A stretch of 64,000 bases of DNA from Pseudo-nitzschia pungens (GCA_037355855.1 CM074762.1:4836001-4900000); one strand, 5' to 3'. Numbered from the stretch's first letter, positions 45,995 to 56,930 are shown. Notes: generated by a model not told the origin, from the sequence alone. A program made the numbers and translations.

Positions 45995-46700
45995 AAAATT
46001 GTGAACACAGTTTTTTCACTACTAACAAAAAACCTGTTAATCATTTTCCTCTCACCATCCCCGCAACTTGTAATGTCATACACTTCACTAAGGAAATTGT
46101 AGGTGACGTGGCCAAATGTTTAAGAGGATTACCACCCGCGCCATAATTTTTTTTCTATCCACCTGTGCACATCTCTGTTCATTCTCTACTGTACCCATAT
46201 TCACTACTGATTGTATTGTTGGCTCTACTATTCCCTGCTGTACAGTAGGCAATAATTACTAGTAGTACTACTACTACACAAGTATACCAGCAGCACCACC
46301 GGTTCATGTATGAGTTGTACGAGGGATAGTACTGGCTGTGATAGATTCACATATATAATGACAATATCCATAGCTATAACAAAAGGATCGTACAGTCTCT
46401 GTGGTACCCTTATGACCATAAGCGTCAGATGTGGTAGGATGGAGTCCTTCACAAGAAATATATTTTTCTTTGCCAAGGGACTGGACTACTACTTTTTTTG
46501 TCAAATTTTTCATCCTGGTTTATTCTATTTCATATTCTTGGACATACTAGTAACCAAATAATCACCATTATCTTACATAGCCACTTGTGTATCTGTGCAT
46601 TTTTAACAATAGAACACAAAAAAATGCCGGAAACTGTGACCCATAGACAGGAAATATGCACATTCTGTGGTGTACTGGGTATGGTCCCCAGACACCAGGT
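45995..46700. other. element C internal region, no gene seen
   Basis: A probable ORF1 upstream region. CGCGCCATAATTTTTTTTC at about 46,136 recalls the GCGCCATAATTTTTGAC block of A, B and F. It has TAGTAGTACTACTAC microsatellite near 46,260. The last 100 bases lead into the tandem array. Confidence 0.5.
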
Positions 46701-47294
46701 GTCACATCCAAAATATAATTGGTAGCAAGTTTATTCCTTTTTACTATTCTAATAGATGCATATACTGACCATTATTCAGCGTGGAATACAACAAATGATA
46801 GTTAGTGCGACCCCTACACAGCAAATATGCATTTTCTGTGGTGTAAACTCCGAAACTGTGAATTTTTCTGACAAATCAGAACTTACATTCATAATATAAT
46901 TGGTAGCAAGAAGTTTATTCCTCCTATTTACTATTCTAATAGATGCATATACTCACCATTATTCAGTGTGGAATACAAAATTTTTTTGTGACAGTGTGAC
47001 CCATACACAGGAAATATGCACATTCTGTTGTGTAAACTCCGGTGCTGGGAATTTTACTGTCTCCGGTGCTGGGAATTTTACTGAGAAAGCAGAACTTACA
47101 TCCATAATATAATTGGTAGCAAGTTTATTCCTTTTTACTATTCTAATAGATGCATATGCTGACCATTATTCAGTGTGGAATACAACAAATGATAGTTAGT
47201 GCGACCCCTACACAGCAAATATGCATTTTCTGTGGTGGAAACTCGGAAACTGAGAATTTTTCTGACAAATCAGAACTTCTTACATTCATAATAC
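46700..47294 (+). repeat. element C tandem array (about 184-210-bp units), left part
   Basis: Units have ATAATTGGTAGCAAG, TATTCTAATAGATGCATAT, ACCATTATTCAGTGTGGAAT and CACAGCAAATATGCA, with TAATTGGTAGCAAG at about 46,718, 46,899 and 47,109 and the fourth across element A at 52,739. The unit right of element A continues at 52,739-52,960. Confidence 0.85.
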
Positions 47295-47935
47295 CGTCCG
47301 AAAACTGTTTCGCGACCCCTCCCAAGAATTTATTTAGGGGGGTCGCGATTTATTCCTGGCTCATTTTGACGTAGCTCGATTCCTAGCTCTCTCGCGATTC
47401 GCAACCCCAATCGCGACCCAATAACTACCTCAATAAAAATAAAATTCAAACTCGACCCAAATTTTTTTTCAATCTGACTCATTATTACCGACCCTACCAT
47501 CATTATATATTATGAGACTGTTGCAGAAATTCACTCCCAAAAATTGATTTCTCATCCCGACACAAAGTATTTCCCATCACACCCCTCAAGAAATTCATCA
47601 CAAAAATCACAATTATTACCCGAAGCCCAGGAATCGCGACCCCCATGAAAAAAAGTTTTGAAACACTATGATGCAAAATATAAGTCTTTCTTTTGATAAA
47701 TATTGATATTACTCTAATAATTGTTTATTCTCTGTTCAATTTTCTCACACACGCACACACAAATTTTGGTTCGTTAAAAGAAGTTGTCGTCCTTGAAATC
47801 GTCGTCGCTCTTCGTTTCAACCGTCCTCGTCTTCGTCGTCCTTGAAGTCGTCGTTGCTTCTCGCTTCGATCGTCTTCGTCCTCCCTGAAGTCGTCGTTTT
47901 GCTCCGATCGTCTTCGTCCTCATGCACACCACACA
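47295..47935 (+). repeat. element A left-end block and GAC-rich repeat
   Basis: Left block 47,295-47,780 matches 28,145-28,735 and inverted 40,705-41,175. 47,785-47,935 is CGTCGTCCTTGAAGTCGTCG-type repeat. Confidence 0.88.
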
Positions 47936-47989
47936 AATTTTGGTTCAAACGATTTTTAAATAATGGTCATCGTGATAATTTCATTCGTG

Positions 47990-48790
47990 ATAATTTCATC
48001 CATACCGGTATCTGTACTGCCAGTAAAGGTCTCCTCACATCGCATCATATTTCATCAGTTGCAATCGCATCATTTTGTCAGTTGCGATCCCATCATATTT
48101 GTCTTGCGATCGCAATATGTGTCAGTTGCCCCGTCGCATCATTTTTCAGTTGCCCCGTCGCATTAAAGTTGATTCTTCCCTATCAGTAGCAAGCAGGCAA
48201 CTCAATGCAGAATTAGAACAATTGAAATCCATTATCAATACCCCAGATCTTGATGCGGTTTACTCACCGTCGCATTGTATTTCATTTGCCATTGCATCCT
48301 ATTTCATCAGCAGTTGCAGTCGCCTCCCTATCAGGAGCAAGCAGGCAAGTCAATGATGCACAGTTAGACGAATCAAAATCCATTATTAATACCTCCTCCA
48401 ACCTTGATGTGGTTCACTTACCATTTCCAGTTGCCGTCTTTCTTGTTCCATTCCAACCCAAAATTATGTGAAGTAAGATTTACGACACATGCATTTTCTG
48501 TCATGCATTTATTTGCTGAGAATTGATTTCTTCTACATGATTGCAGTAGAGTTACTACTAGTAGTATGTACCGTACTGAAGTAATAGTAGAAACCAGTAG
48601 AAACCTGATGGTGGTATTGCGCGCCACCTAAACCAAAGAGAGCCTGCCCCGCTGCGCCATAATTTTTGACTACCTCTTATGTACTACTACCTACGCACTG
48701 CAGTAGTATGTAGCAGAAGTGTATAACTGTACTACTACTACAAGCAGCAAGAATAGTACTACTACCTCAGTGAATATACCATCAAATCAA
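47990..48790 (+). repeat. element A CAGTTGC array and GCGCCATAATTTTTGAC block
   Basis: CATCATTTTTCAGTTGCCCC-type subunits with CTTCCCTATCAGTAGCAAGC and GAGCAAGCAGGCAAGTC, comparable to GAGGAGCAAGCAGGCAATT in element F. The GCGCCATAATTTTTGAC block is at 48,653-48,670. Confidence 0.85.
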
Positions 48791-50170
48791 ATATCTGAAC
48801 AAATCTGGCCAATGTTTGTATGATTCTAGTGTGAATATTCCTCATCCTATGCATGGGCAAGAGTATGCAAAAAGAAGTATTCAAAAATCACCTATAATTT
48901 GGATGTCACCACTGAATAATTAATATTTGGTCCACTACTGCGGAATTCAATAGAAAAAGTACCAAATCAAATATCTGAACAAATCTGTCCAATGTTTGTA
49001 TGATTCCAGTGTGAATATTCCTCATCCTATGCATGGGCAAGAGTATGCAAAAAGAAGTATTCAAAAATCACCTATAATTTGGATGTCACCACTGAATAAT
49101 TAATATTTGGTCCACTACTGCGGAATTCAATAGAAAAAGTACCAAATCAAATATCTGAGCAAATCTGTCCAATGTTTGTATGATTCCAGTGTGAATATTC
49201 CTCATCCTATGCATGGGCAAGAGTATGCAAAAAGAAATATTTAAAAATCACCTATAATTTGGATGTCACCACTGAATAATTAATATTTGGTCCACTACTG
49301 CGGAATTCAATAGAAAAAGTACCAAATCAAATATCTGAGCAAATCTGGCCAATGTTTGTATGATTCCAGTGTGAATATTTCTCATCCTATCCATGGGCAA
49401 GAGTATGCAAAAAGAAGTATTTAAAAATCACCTATAATTTGGATGTCACCACAGAATAATTAATATTTGGTTAACTACTGGAGAATTTACTAGAAAAAGG
49501 TACCAAATCACATATCGGAATGAATCTGGCCAATATTTGTGTGATTCCAGTGTGAATATTGCTCATCCTGTGCATGGGCAAGAGTATGCAAAAAGAAGTA
49601 TTCAAAAATCACCAATGGTATGGGTGTCACCACTGAATAATTGATATTTGTTCCACTACTGCGGAATTCACTAGAAAAAAGTACCAAATCAAATATCTGA
49701 ATGAATCTGTCCAATATTTGTGTGATTCCGGTGTGAATATTCCTCATCCTATGCATGGGCAAGAGTATTCAAAAAGAAGTATTCAAAAATCACCAATAGT
49801 TTGGATGTCACCACCGAATAATTAATATTTGGCCCAGTACTGTGGAATTTACTAGAAAATACTGTAAAATCACATATCTGAATGAATCTGGCCAATATTT
49901 GTGTGATTCCAGTGTGAATATTTCTCATCCTATCCATGGGCAAGAGTATTCAAAAAGAAGTATTCAAAAATCATTGAAAGTTTGGATGTCACCACTGAAT
50001 AATTAATATTTGGTCCACTACTGGAAAATTTACTAGAAAATACTGTAAAATCAAATATCTGAATGAATGTGGTCAATTTTTGTGTGATTCCAGTGTGAAT
50101 ATTCCTGATCCTATGCATGGGCAAGAGTATTCAAAAAGAAGCATTCCAAAAGCACCAATAATTTCGGTGT
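48790..50170 (-). repeat. 181-bp satellite array in element A, 7-8 units
   Basis: Inverted relative to B. Units carry GATTCCAGTGTGAATATTCC, GCATGGGCAAGAGTATGC and TTTGGATGTCACCACTGAAT, with steps of about 181 bp (for example 49,749 and 49,930). Three units at 48,815-49,340 are nearly identical. Confidence 0.93.
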
Positions 50171-50985
50171 CACCATTGAATAACTGAATAGCTCACTTAT
50201 TGTGACATGTGCTTCGCAGCAAAAATATTGCTATTGCATCGTGATGTAGCAAAAGACATTGCCGTGATGGGACTCGAACCAGCAATACAAAATGCATACA
50301 ATCTAGTAGTGCCACTATTACTGTCTACTACTGCTGAATAGGTTTTCTCTCTATGTTTTAATGCTACCACCATCTCGGGGAAGGCTCATCCTGTATAATA
50401 TGTACCAACAGTAAGTTACTGTACCTCCACCACTTCGTGCCAAAAGATTTGTACCAGTACCGTACGTACAGTTTATATGTACCAACACCGTACTGGAAAC
50501 CTACACATCCCCAGCCTGTACGTACTGTCGGTACCTACTAGGAACGGGTATGCACAGACCTGTCATTTTTTTTCTCAGCCTGTACACTTAGTACTGTAAA
50601 GTACGTACATTGCTGTCATTTTTTCCACTCAGCCTGTACCGTACAGACAGTAAGGTTACCGTAACGCACCTAATAAAGCACTAAAGCACTACGTCACAGT
50701 GGCAGATCGATTTTCCGCCCCACATCTCCCTCGTACAGGATGTGTCATAATTTTCATTTTCGTTTCAATTCTTGCATCGGAATATTCTGGCCGGTCCAGT
50801 TTAACCTAGCCATCAGGCACCGGGACCATCTCTTTTGAAAAAGACACACATGCTGTGGGGAGCTTGAGAACGGCCGCTCTTGCTTTCTGCTCTGTTGTCT
50901 GATTCATATCACGGAGCTCGGGTGTGTTGAAGTCCTGGAACTACCTGGCTTACCCAGATATACGACGTACTGATATTGAAAACAA
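50170..50985 (+). other. element A internal module with tRNA-like B box
   Basis: Shared with B 37,111-37,740, inverted. The minus strand carries GGTTCGAGTCCC (50,269-50,280), an exact B-box match, preceded by AGTAATAGTGGCACTACTAG. I could not fold a full cloverleaf. CATCAGGCACCGGGACCATC and GAGAACGGCCGCTCTTGC are conserved with B. No protein. Confidence 0.65.
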
Positions 50986-50989
50986 CGAA

Positions 50990-52420
50990 GACGAAAATCA
51001 CAACCGATCGGTGCGGAGAGTGACGACGAGGACGACGAAGGTACGATCGCTCCAGAGAGGGACGACGGTGGTACGGTCGCTACGATCGCTTCTAACAGGG
51101 TGTTTGTTGTTGTTTTTACTTTCGTCTTTCCATAGGGGAACGACGGCAACGACAAAGAGGAAGGTACGATCGCTTCGGACAGGGACGATCGGGTACGACG
51201 AATGACGAACAACGACGACGAACAGTACGATCGCTCCAGAGAGGGACGATGGGGGTACGATCGCTACGATCGCTTTGGACGGGGACGACGAGGGTACTAA
51301 CAGTTTGTCGTTGTTGTTTTTTGAATTTCGTCTTTCCAGACAAAAACGACAGGGACGACGAGGGTACGATCGCTTCGGACGGGGACGACGAGGGTACTAA
51401 CGGTTTGTCATTGTTTCGTCTTTCCAGAGAAAAACGACACCCCTACGATTTTCGGTTGTTGCGAAAAGGAGCGACGGATCGAAATAATCCCTACGAGTGA
51501 GACGAACGACGGAGACGGAGGGGAACGACCGATACGATCGCTGACAAGGAAAGACGACCACGGCAAGAGTTCTTTAAAAATATTCTCGTGTATTATCCCC
51601 CCTGTATTATCAACGCGTTGGTTGCTGCTTGCTGTCCCCCCCCCTGTAATATCGACGCGTTGGTTGCTGCTTGCTGTCCCCCCCCCCCTGTAATATCGAC
51701 GCGTTGCTCCTGCTTGCTGTCCCCCCCTTGTAGTATCGACGCGTTGCTCCTGCTTGCTGTCCCCCCCCCTGTATTATCGACGCGTTGCTGCTTGCTGTCC
51801 CCCCTGTATTATCGACGCGTTGCTGCTGCTTGCTGTCCCCCCCTGTATTATCGACGCGTTGCTGCTGCTTGCTGTCCCCCCTGTATTATCGACGCGTTGC
51901 TGCTTGCTGCTTGCTGTCCCCCCCCCCTGTATTATCGCCGCGTTTTGTATTATCGAGACGCGTTGCTGCTGCTTGCTGTCCCCCCCTGTATTATCGACGC
52001 AAGACTGCTGTTTGCTGTCCCCCCTGTATTATCGACGCGTTGCTGCTTGCTGCTTGATGTCCCCCCCCCCTGTATTATCGCCGCGTTTTGTATTATCGAG
52101 ACGCGTTGCTGCTGCTTGCTGTCCCCCCCTGTATTATCGACGTGTTGCTGCTGCTTGCTGTCCCCCCTGTATTATCGACGTGTTGCTGCTGCTTGCTGTC
52201 CCCCCCCCTGTATTATCGACGCGTTGCTGCTTGCTGTCTCCCTGTATTATTGACGCGTTTGTATTATCGACGCGTTGCTGCTTGCTGTCTCCCTGTATTA
52301 TTGACGCGTTTGTATTATCGACGCGTTGCTGCTTGCTGTCCCCCCCTGTATTATCGTCGCGTTGCTGCTGCTTGCTGTCCCCCCTGTATTATCGACGCAT
52401 TGGTTGCTGCTTGCTGTCAC
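50990..52420 (+). repeat. element A GTACGATCG repeats and GACGCG minisatellite
   Basis: 50,990-51,585: GACGACGAGGGTACGATCGC units. 51,588-52,420: about 22 units of TGTATTATCGACGCGTTGCT + GCTTGCTGT + a run of C. Overlapping ORFs of 90-226 codons in all forward frames are repeat artefacts. Confidence 0.92.
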
Positions 52421-52736
52421 TTTTGTGTGATTGAAGTAAATCCTCTGATTAAAAATTATTTGTTATGTTGAGTCAAATGTGTCAAATGTGTAAAATGGAA
52501 TGAAAGGGTGACGAGGGACTGAATATCAGGGTCTAGATCAGAACATTTTCCTGAAAACGATGCGGGGATCGAGAAAAAGGAGAAATAAGGTTGAGAATAG
52601 TGGAAAAAAGGTTGTGAAATAAAAAATTGGGGTCGCATTTTTCTGAGACAAGTGGCGATTGGGTCGCGATCCGGTCGCGATTGGTCGCGATCCGGTCGCG
52701 ATTGGTCGCGATGGGTCGCGAAACAGTTTTCGGACG
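52421..52736 (-). repeat. element A right-end block
   Basis: Matches 54,585-54,903 and inverted 33,796-34,110, from GTGTGATTGAAGTAAAT to the TIR, including GGTCGCGATCCGGTCGCGAT subterminal repeats. The match begins upstream of the place where ORF2 starts in C, so ORF2 was lost entirely. Confidence 0.88.
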
Positions 52737-53080
52737 ACAATTGGTAGCAAGAAGTTTATTCCTATTTACTTTTCTAATAGATGCATATAGTACACACCAT
52801 TATTCAGTGTGGAATACAAAAAATTTGTGACAGTGTGCTGACCCATACACAGGAAATATGCACAGTCTGTTGTGTAAACTCTGGTGCTGGGAATTTTACT
52901 GAGAAAGCAGAACTTACATCCATCATACTATAACTCCTGGTAGTAAGAAGTTTATTGTTTTTTTGGGTTGTAAGAGGACATTTTTATTGAATTATTATAA
53001 TATTATCATAATTGTTACTACTAATTCCTAAATTATTTGATCCATTTTTACAATGTTTTGATACCCATCCTGAGTCTTAC
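52737..53080 (+). repeat. element C tandem array, right part, and spacer
   Basis: 52,739-52,960 is one array unit (GGTAGCAAGAAGTTTATTCC, ATTCAGTGTGGAATACAAAA), continuing the array left of element A. 52,960-53,080 is AT-rich with no feature. Confidence 0.8.
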
Positions 53081-53185
53081 TTAGGTGGTGGCTTTTTTCC
53101 CGGATCCGATCCTGGTGGTGGCTTTTTTCCCGGATCCGACCCTGGTGGTGGCTTTTTTCCCGGATCCGATCCTGGTGGTGGCTTC
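53080..53185 (-). repeat. 30-bp coding-like repeat after ORF2
   Basis: Three and a half copies of GGTGGTGGCTTTTTTCCCGG + ATCCGATCCT. On the minus strand, in the frame one base off ORF2, they encode KKPPPGSDPG repeats ending KKPPPK-stop. The tail is probably the true ORF2 C-terminus, lost to a slip in the homopolymer runs at 53,230-53,262. Confidence 0.65.
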
Positions 53186-53186
53186 T

Positions 53187-54470
53187 TCAGTTGGTCGAAC
53201 GGAAGGCTTGATGTTGAACTCTCCTTGCCCTTCTTCCCCCCCCTTTTTTTTTCTTCTTCTTCTTCCCTTTGATGGCTTGTTTCACGTTTCGGATGTACTT
53301 TTCCAAACTCCTTTGTGACACAGTAGTAGCGGTCGGGTTGTCATCTGTGATCTGAGTGTATACCATACCACGGAAGTGGAATCTTTGTTGCATTGTCATA
53401 CCATTAGTTTCACCACTAATAATGGTTTCGATTTGTTGCTCTGTCAAAAGCTGATCTGCCTCCTCAATTCTTGCATGCGCTTCTTCCACTTGCTCATCTG
53501 AATCTCGCCCTCTAGCACCAAAAACTGCCCTGAAATGGTGTCGTACACTTTCTGTGTGATAAGGTCCGACGTGGGTTTCTGTTGGTTTGTTGTCGGGAAG
53601 CCAATTCACAATTTTGGGCTCAAATTTTGGTTCGGAAGATATGCCAAGATTTTTTTTTATTTCTTGAAAAATTGCGTCACGTTTTCTTGTTGGTGTAACC
53701 TTGAAATCAAAACCGGGAAGATTGTAGCTGTCTTTTGCCCAGTTGAAAATGGTTTGATAAGTGGAAAGAGGTAGCTTGTGTTGTGATATAATGTTGAGGA
53801 GGTTGATTTCAGCAATAAGTTCCGGACGGGGTGGGAACAGAGTGCGATTCCGGAATGTTTCCTCTCTTTCGTTTATGGAAATGGTGGTGCTTTTCATGAT
53901 TTCGGAATCCGATATGTCGGTGTCAGAACTGGCATCAAAATTGTCAGGTGCATCAACATCGGAATCGATTGCATTCATTTGTTCCTCATTTTCAGCCATA
54001 TGCGATTCGATTGCCTGTCTGTCCATGGGTGGGATCAATACATTGGCGATCACTTGAGGATTGAGTGAGGTATGGATAGAAGTTGTTACGGCGGTGTCAT
54101 TTGGGGCAAGGGAGGGGGGGATTTGTGGTCCATTCTGTGTCATTGTCAGTCCATACTGTGATGGTGTGTGTCGGACCAAAGGGAGGGTGACTTCGGCTTT
54201 CGCAGAAGAAATAAAATCCATAAGATCGTTCTTAACATAATAAGTTCGGCAATCATTGTTGGAATAGAGATGCCTGGAGAGGCCTTGAGATACATATCGG
54301 TAGGTGTGAAAGTGGCTCGATTCTTGTTTGTATCCCTTGAAGGATTGCTGTGATTTTCTCCTTCTTCCGGAGGCAATGCAGTTGCGACAATGGAATGTCT
54401 TGGGTATTCTGGGCTCATTGGCAAAGTGCCTTGGGTCCGACGAAGCTTTCGACAAGGAAGCTTTCGGCAT
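53187..54470 (-). CDS. element C ORF2: zinc-binding protein, possible transposase N-terminal part
   Basis: 427 residues; ATG at 54,470 (context ACCACCATG) about 430 bp inside the right TIR. Residues 28-74 hold a Cys/His cluster (C28-x2-C31, H53, H55, H67, C74 in FHCRNC and GLSRHLYSNNDC), probably a zinc finger. An acidic region (SDVDAPDNFDASSDTDISDS) and a segment INLLNIISQHKLPLSTYQTI with WAKDSYNLPGFDF follow. The end is poly-Lys/Gly and Arg-rich, with a likely frameshift there. The finger plus PLSTYQTIFNWAKDS layout reminds me of Plavaka/KDZ-like transposase N-termini in algae and fungi, but no catalytic domain is present. It may be a truncated transposase or a DNA-binding partner of ORF1. 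Element B keeps its first 106 codons. Confidence 0.7.
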   Translation of the reverse strand: MPKASLSKASSDPRHFANEPRIPKTFHCRNCIASGRRRKSQQSFKGYKQESSHFHTYRYVSQGLSRHLYSNNDCRTYYVKNDLMDFISSAKAEVTLPLVRHTPSQYGLTMTQNGPQIPPSLAPNDTAVTTSIHTSLNPQVIANVLIPPMDRQAIESHMAENEEQMNAIDSDVDAPDNFDASSDTDISDSEIMKSTTISINEREETFRNRTLFPPRPELIAEINLLNIISQHKLPLSTYQTIFNWAKDSYNLPGFDFKVTPTRKRDAIFQEIKKNLGISSEPKFEPKIVNWLPDNKPTETHVGPYHTESVRHHFRAVFGARGRDSDEQVEEAHARIEEADQLLTEQQIETIISGETNGMTMQQRFHFRGMVYTQITDDNPTATTVSQRSLEKYIRNVKQAIKGKKKKKKKGGGRRARRVQHQAFRSTN

Positions 54471-54903
54471 GGTGGTGTGTGTTTTTGTGATACGATTCTT
54501 ACGCGATGTCCCGGGATTCTTAGCTGGGGTACCGGTATGTGATGTGACACCACTGAAAAAAAAAATTCACAAAGGTGCACGACGTAACACTTTGGTGTGA
54601 TTGAGGTAAATTGGATTTAAAATTATTTGTTGTGTTGAGTCAAGTGTGTCAAATGTGTAAAAATGGAATGAAAATGTGAAGAGGGACTGAATGTCAGGGT
54701 CAAGAAGAGAACATTTCCGTCGACACGTTGGGGGAGTTGAGAAAAGGGAGAAATGTGGTTGAGAATAATGGAAAAAAGTTGAGAATAATAGAAAAGAGGT
54801 TGTGAAATAAAAAATTGGGGTCGAATTTTTTTTAGACAAGTCGCGATTGGGTCGCGATCCGGTCGCGATTGATCGCGATGGGTCGCGAACCAGTTTTCGG
54901 ACG
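54471..54903 (-). repeat. element C right-end block / ORF2 upstream region
   Basis: Homologous to 33,796-34,205 in B and 52,425-52,736 in A. It carries TCGCGAT subterminal repeats beside the TIR and, next to ORF2, CATCACATACCGGTACCCC on the minus strand. Confidence 0.85.
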
Positions 54904-54905
54904 GA

Positions 54906-55282
54906 AGGACGATAGTGGGAAAAGACCCAGTATCAAAGTGAATGGGACATGATGAGAAGCAGGAACAGAGGACAAAACCAAGGTACAAAGTGGAGACCTG
55001 ATCAAATGGATTGATCAGGTCTATTCTAACTACCACTTATGGGCTCAGTCAGTTAGACCTTAGGCTTGTAGTAGTTCTACAGGGAGCTGCTCAAGGAGCA
55101 GGATGTAAGTATCAAGGTATTCAAATCGGAGTTAAACTAGTAAAGATGTGAGGACAGCAACCTTGTCAAGGAATCGACATTGTTTGATTGGCCGTAGTGG
55201 TGAATCCGAGACTATTGACATGATGGACCGGCACTTCAACCAGTCTGATTGCTCCTGTAGTATCTCTAAGCCTCCTGCCTTA
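54906..55282. repeat. copia LTR fragments in head-to-head arrangement
   Basis: 54,990-55,165 is LTR-like (TATTCTAACTACCACTTATG, GAGCAGGATGTAAGTATC). 55,183-55,270 is another LTR portion inverted (CCGTAGTGGTGAATCCGAG, CCGGCACTTCAACC). Both are more diverged than the copia at 29,676, and no ends were found. No gene. Confidence 0.75.
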
Positions 55283-56234
55283 CGTCCGAAAACTGGTTCG
55301 CGAGCCCTCTCAAGAATTTATATGGGGGGGTCGCGATTTATTCCTGGGTCATTTTTGATGTAACTCCATTTGTAGCCCTCTTGTGATTCTCAACCCCAAT
55401 CGCGACCGAATAACTACCACAACTCTGAGAAAAACAGAAAAAAATCGAACCGGACCCAAATTTTTTTGTAAGAAGATATCTGGGTAAGCCAGGTGACCCA
55501 AGGTCTGCAGCCCACCCTATCTTGATAGCAAAAGATAACAGCAAGGATTTCAAGGGTGATCAGTCCTTTACTTTCTTTGCCATTTGTCTCTCCAAGATGG
55601 TACCAAGCGCCTTGATCCCACTTTCAACTGGTCCGGCCAGAAAATTCCAACGCCGAAACGAAAATGAAAATTATGACACATTCTCCACGAGGGAGATGTG
55701 GGGCGGAAAATTGAACAACAAAATTCACCGTGATGATGATGATGCACGTAATGTACGTAGCAGGTAACAGTACTGTTTGTACAGGAGGCTGCTGACTGGA
55801 AAAAATGACAGCAATGTACGTAGATTACAGTAGTACTAAGTCTACAGTCTTAGTAAAAAAAAAAATGACATGTCTGCATACATAGTACCTAGTAGTACGT
55901 ATGTATGTATGTATAGGCAGGGGATGTGTAGGTTTCCAGTACTGTGTATACTGTATGTATGGTACTGGTAGAAATCTTTTGGCGCGAAGTGGTGGAGGTA
56001 CGGTACCTTACTCCTGCTGATACATATTATACAGGATGAGCCTTCCCCGATATGGTAGTAGTAGTAGCATTAAAACATATAGAGACCCCCTTTTCAGCAG
56101 TTGCAGACAGTAAAAGTGGCAATGTTTGATGAGTGTCCTATTGAGGTTATTGGTTTGAGTCCCGCCATGGGAATGTCTTTTCCTACATCATGTTGCAATA
56201 GTAATATTTTTGCTGCGAAGCACGTGTCACCAGG

Positions 56235-56930
56235 TGATCTATTCAGTTATTCAATGGTGACATCCATACCATTGGTGATTTTTGAATACTTCTTTTTGCA
56301 TACTCTTGCCCATGCACAGGATGAGAAATATTCACACTGGAATCACACAAAGATTGGCCAGATTCATTCTGATATGTGATTTGGTACTTTTTTCTAGTAA
56401 ATTCTCCAGTAGTTAACCAAATATTAATTATTCTGCGGTGACACCCAAATTATTGGTGATTTTTGAATACTTCTTTTTGCATACTCTTGCCCATGCACAG
56501 GATGAGAAATATTCACACTGGAATCACACAAAGATTGGCCACATTCATTCAGGTATGTGATTTTACAGTATTTTCTAATACATTCCGCAGTACTGGGCCA
56601 AATATTAATTATTCTGTGGTGACACCCAAATTATTGGTGATTTTTGAATACTTGTTTTTGCATACTCTTGCCCATGCATAGTATGAGGAATATACACACT
56701 GGAATCACACAACTATTGGCCACATTCATTCAGATATGTGATTTTACAGTATTTTCTAGTAAATGCTGCGGTACTGGGCCAAATATTAATTATTCAGTGG
56801 TGACATCCAAACTATTGGTGATTTTTGAATACTTCTTTTTGCATACTCTTGCCCATGGATAGGATGAGGAATATTCACACTGGAATCACACAAAGATTGG
56901 CCAGATTCATTCCGATATGTGATTTGATGG
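56235..56930 (+). repeat. 181-bp satellite in element D, four units
   Basis: Units with TTTTTGAATACTTCTTTTTG, CTCTTGCCCATGCA and CTGGAATCACACAAAG at about 181-bp steps (56,281, 56,463, 56,644, 56,825). Confidence 0.92.

Larger units (their letters stand above)
47295..52736 (+). mobile_element. element A: non-coding TIR transposon, TSD AC
   Basis: 5,442 bp, CGTCCGAAAACTGTTTCGCG at both ends in inverted orientation, flanked by AC (47,293-47,294 and 52,737-52,738). It interrupts element C's tandem array; the empty site CATAAT-AC-AATTGG differs by one base from CATAATATAATTGG at 46,890. It has the same module order as B but no ORF2 fragment: left block, GAC repeat, CAACTG array, GCGCCATAATTTTTGAC, satellite, B-box module, GTACG repeats, GACGCG array, right end. 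Confidence 0.95.
28145..54903 (+). mobile_element. element C: two-gene TIR transposon, TSD GA, with nested insertions
   Basis: The left end is CGTCCGAAAACTGGTTCGCG and the right end read inward is the same, a 24-bp inverted repeat. It is flanked by GA (28,143-28,144 and 54,904-54,905). Both ends have the CTGG variant, whereas both ends of A and of B have CTGT, so the pairing is supported independently of position. Subterminal DNA is rich in TCGCGA. Without the copia (29,676-45,271 plus duplication) and element A, C would be about 5.7 kb. It holds ORF1 near the left end, an internal tandem array, and ORF2 near the right end, both transcribed leftward. It is the most complete member and a candidate source of the mobility proteins. 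Confidence 0.85.

Noticed and set aside
51588..52471. ORFs of 221, 226 and 127 codons on the plus strand
   Set aside because: Same minisatellite in element A; frames shift with poly-C length.
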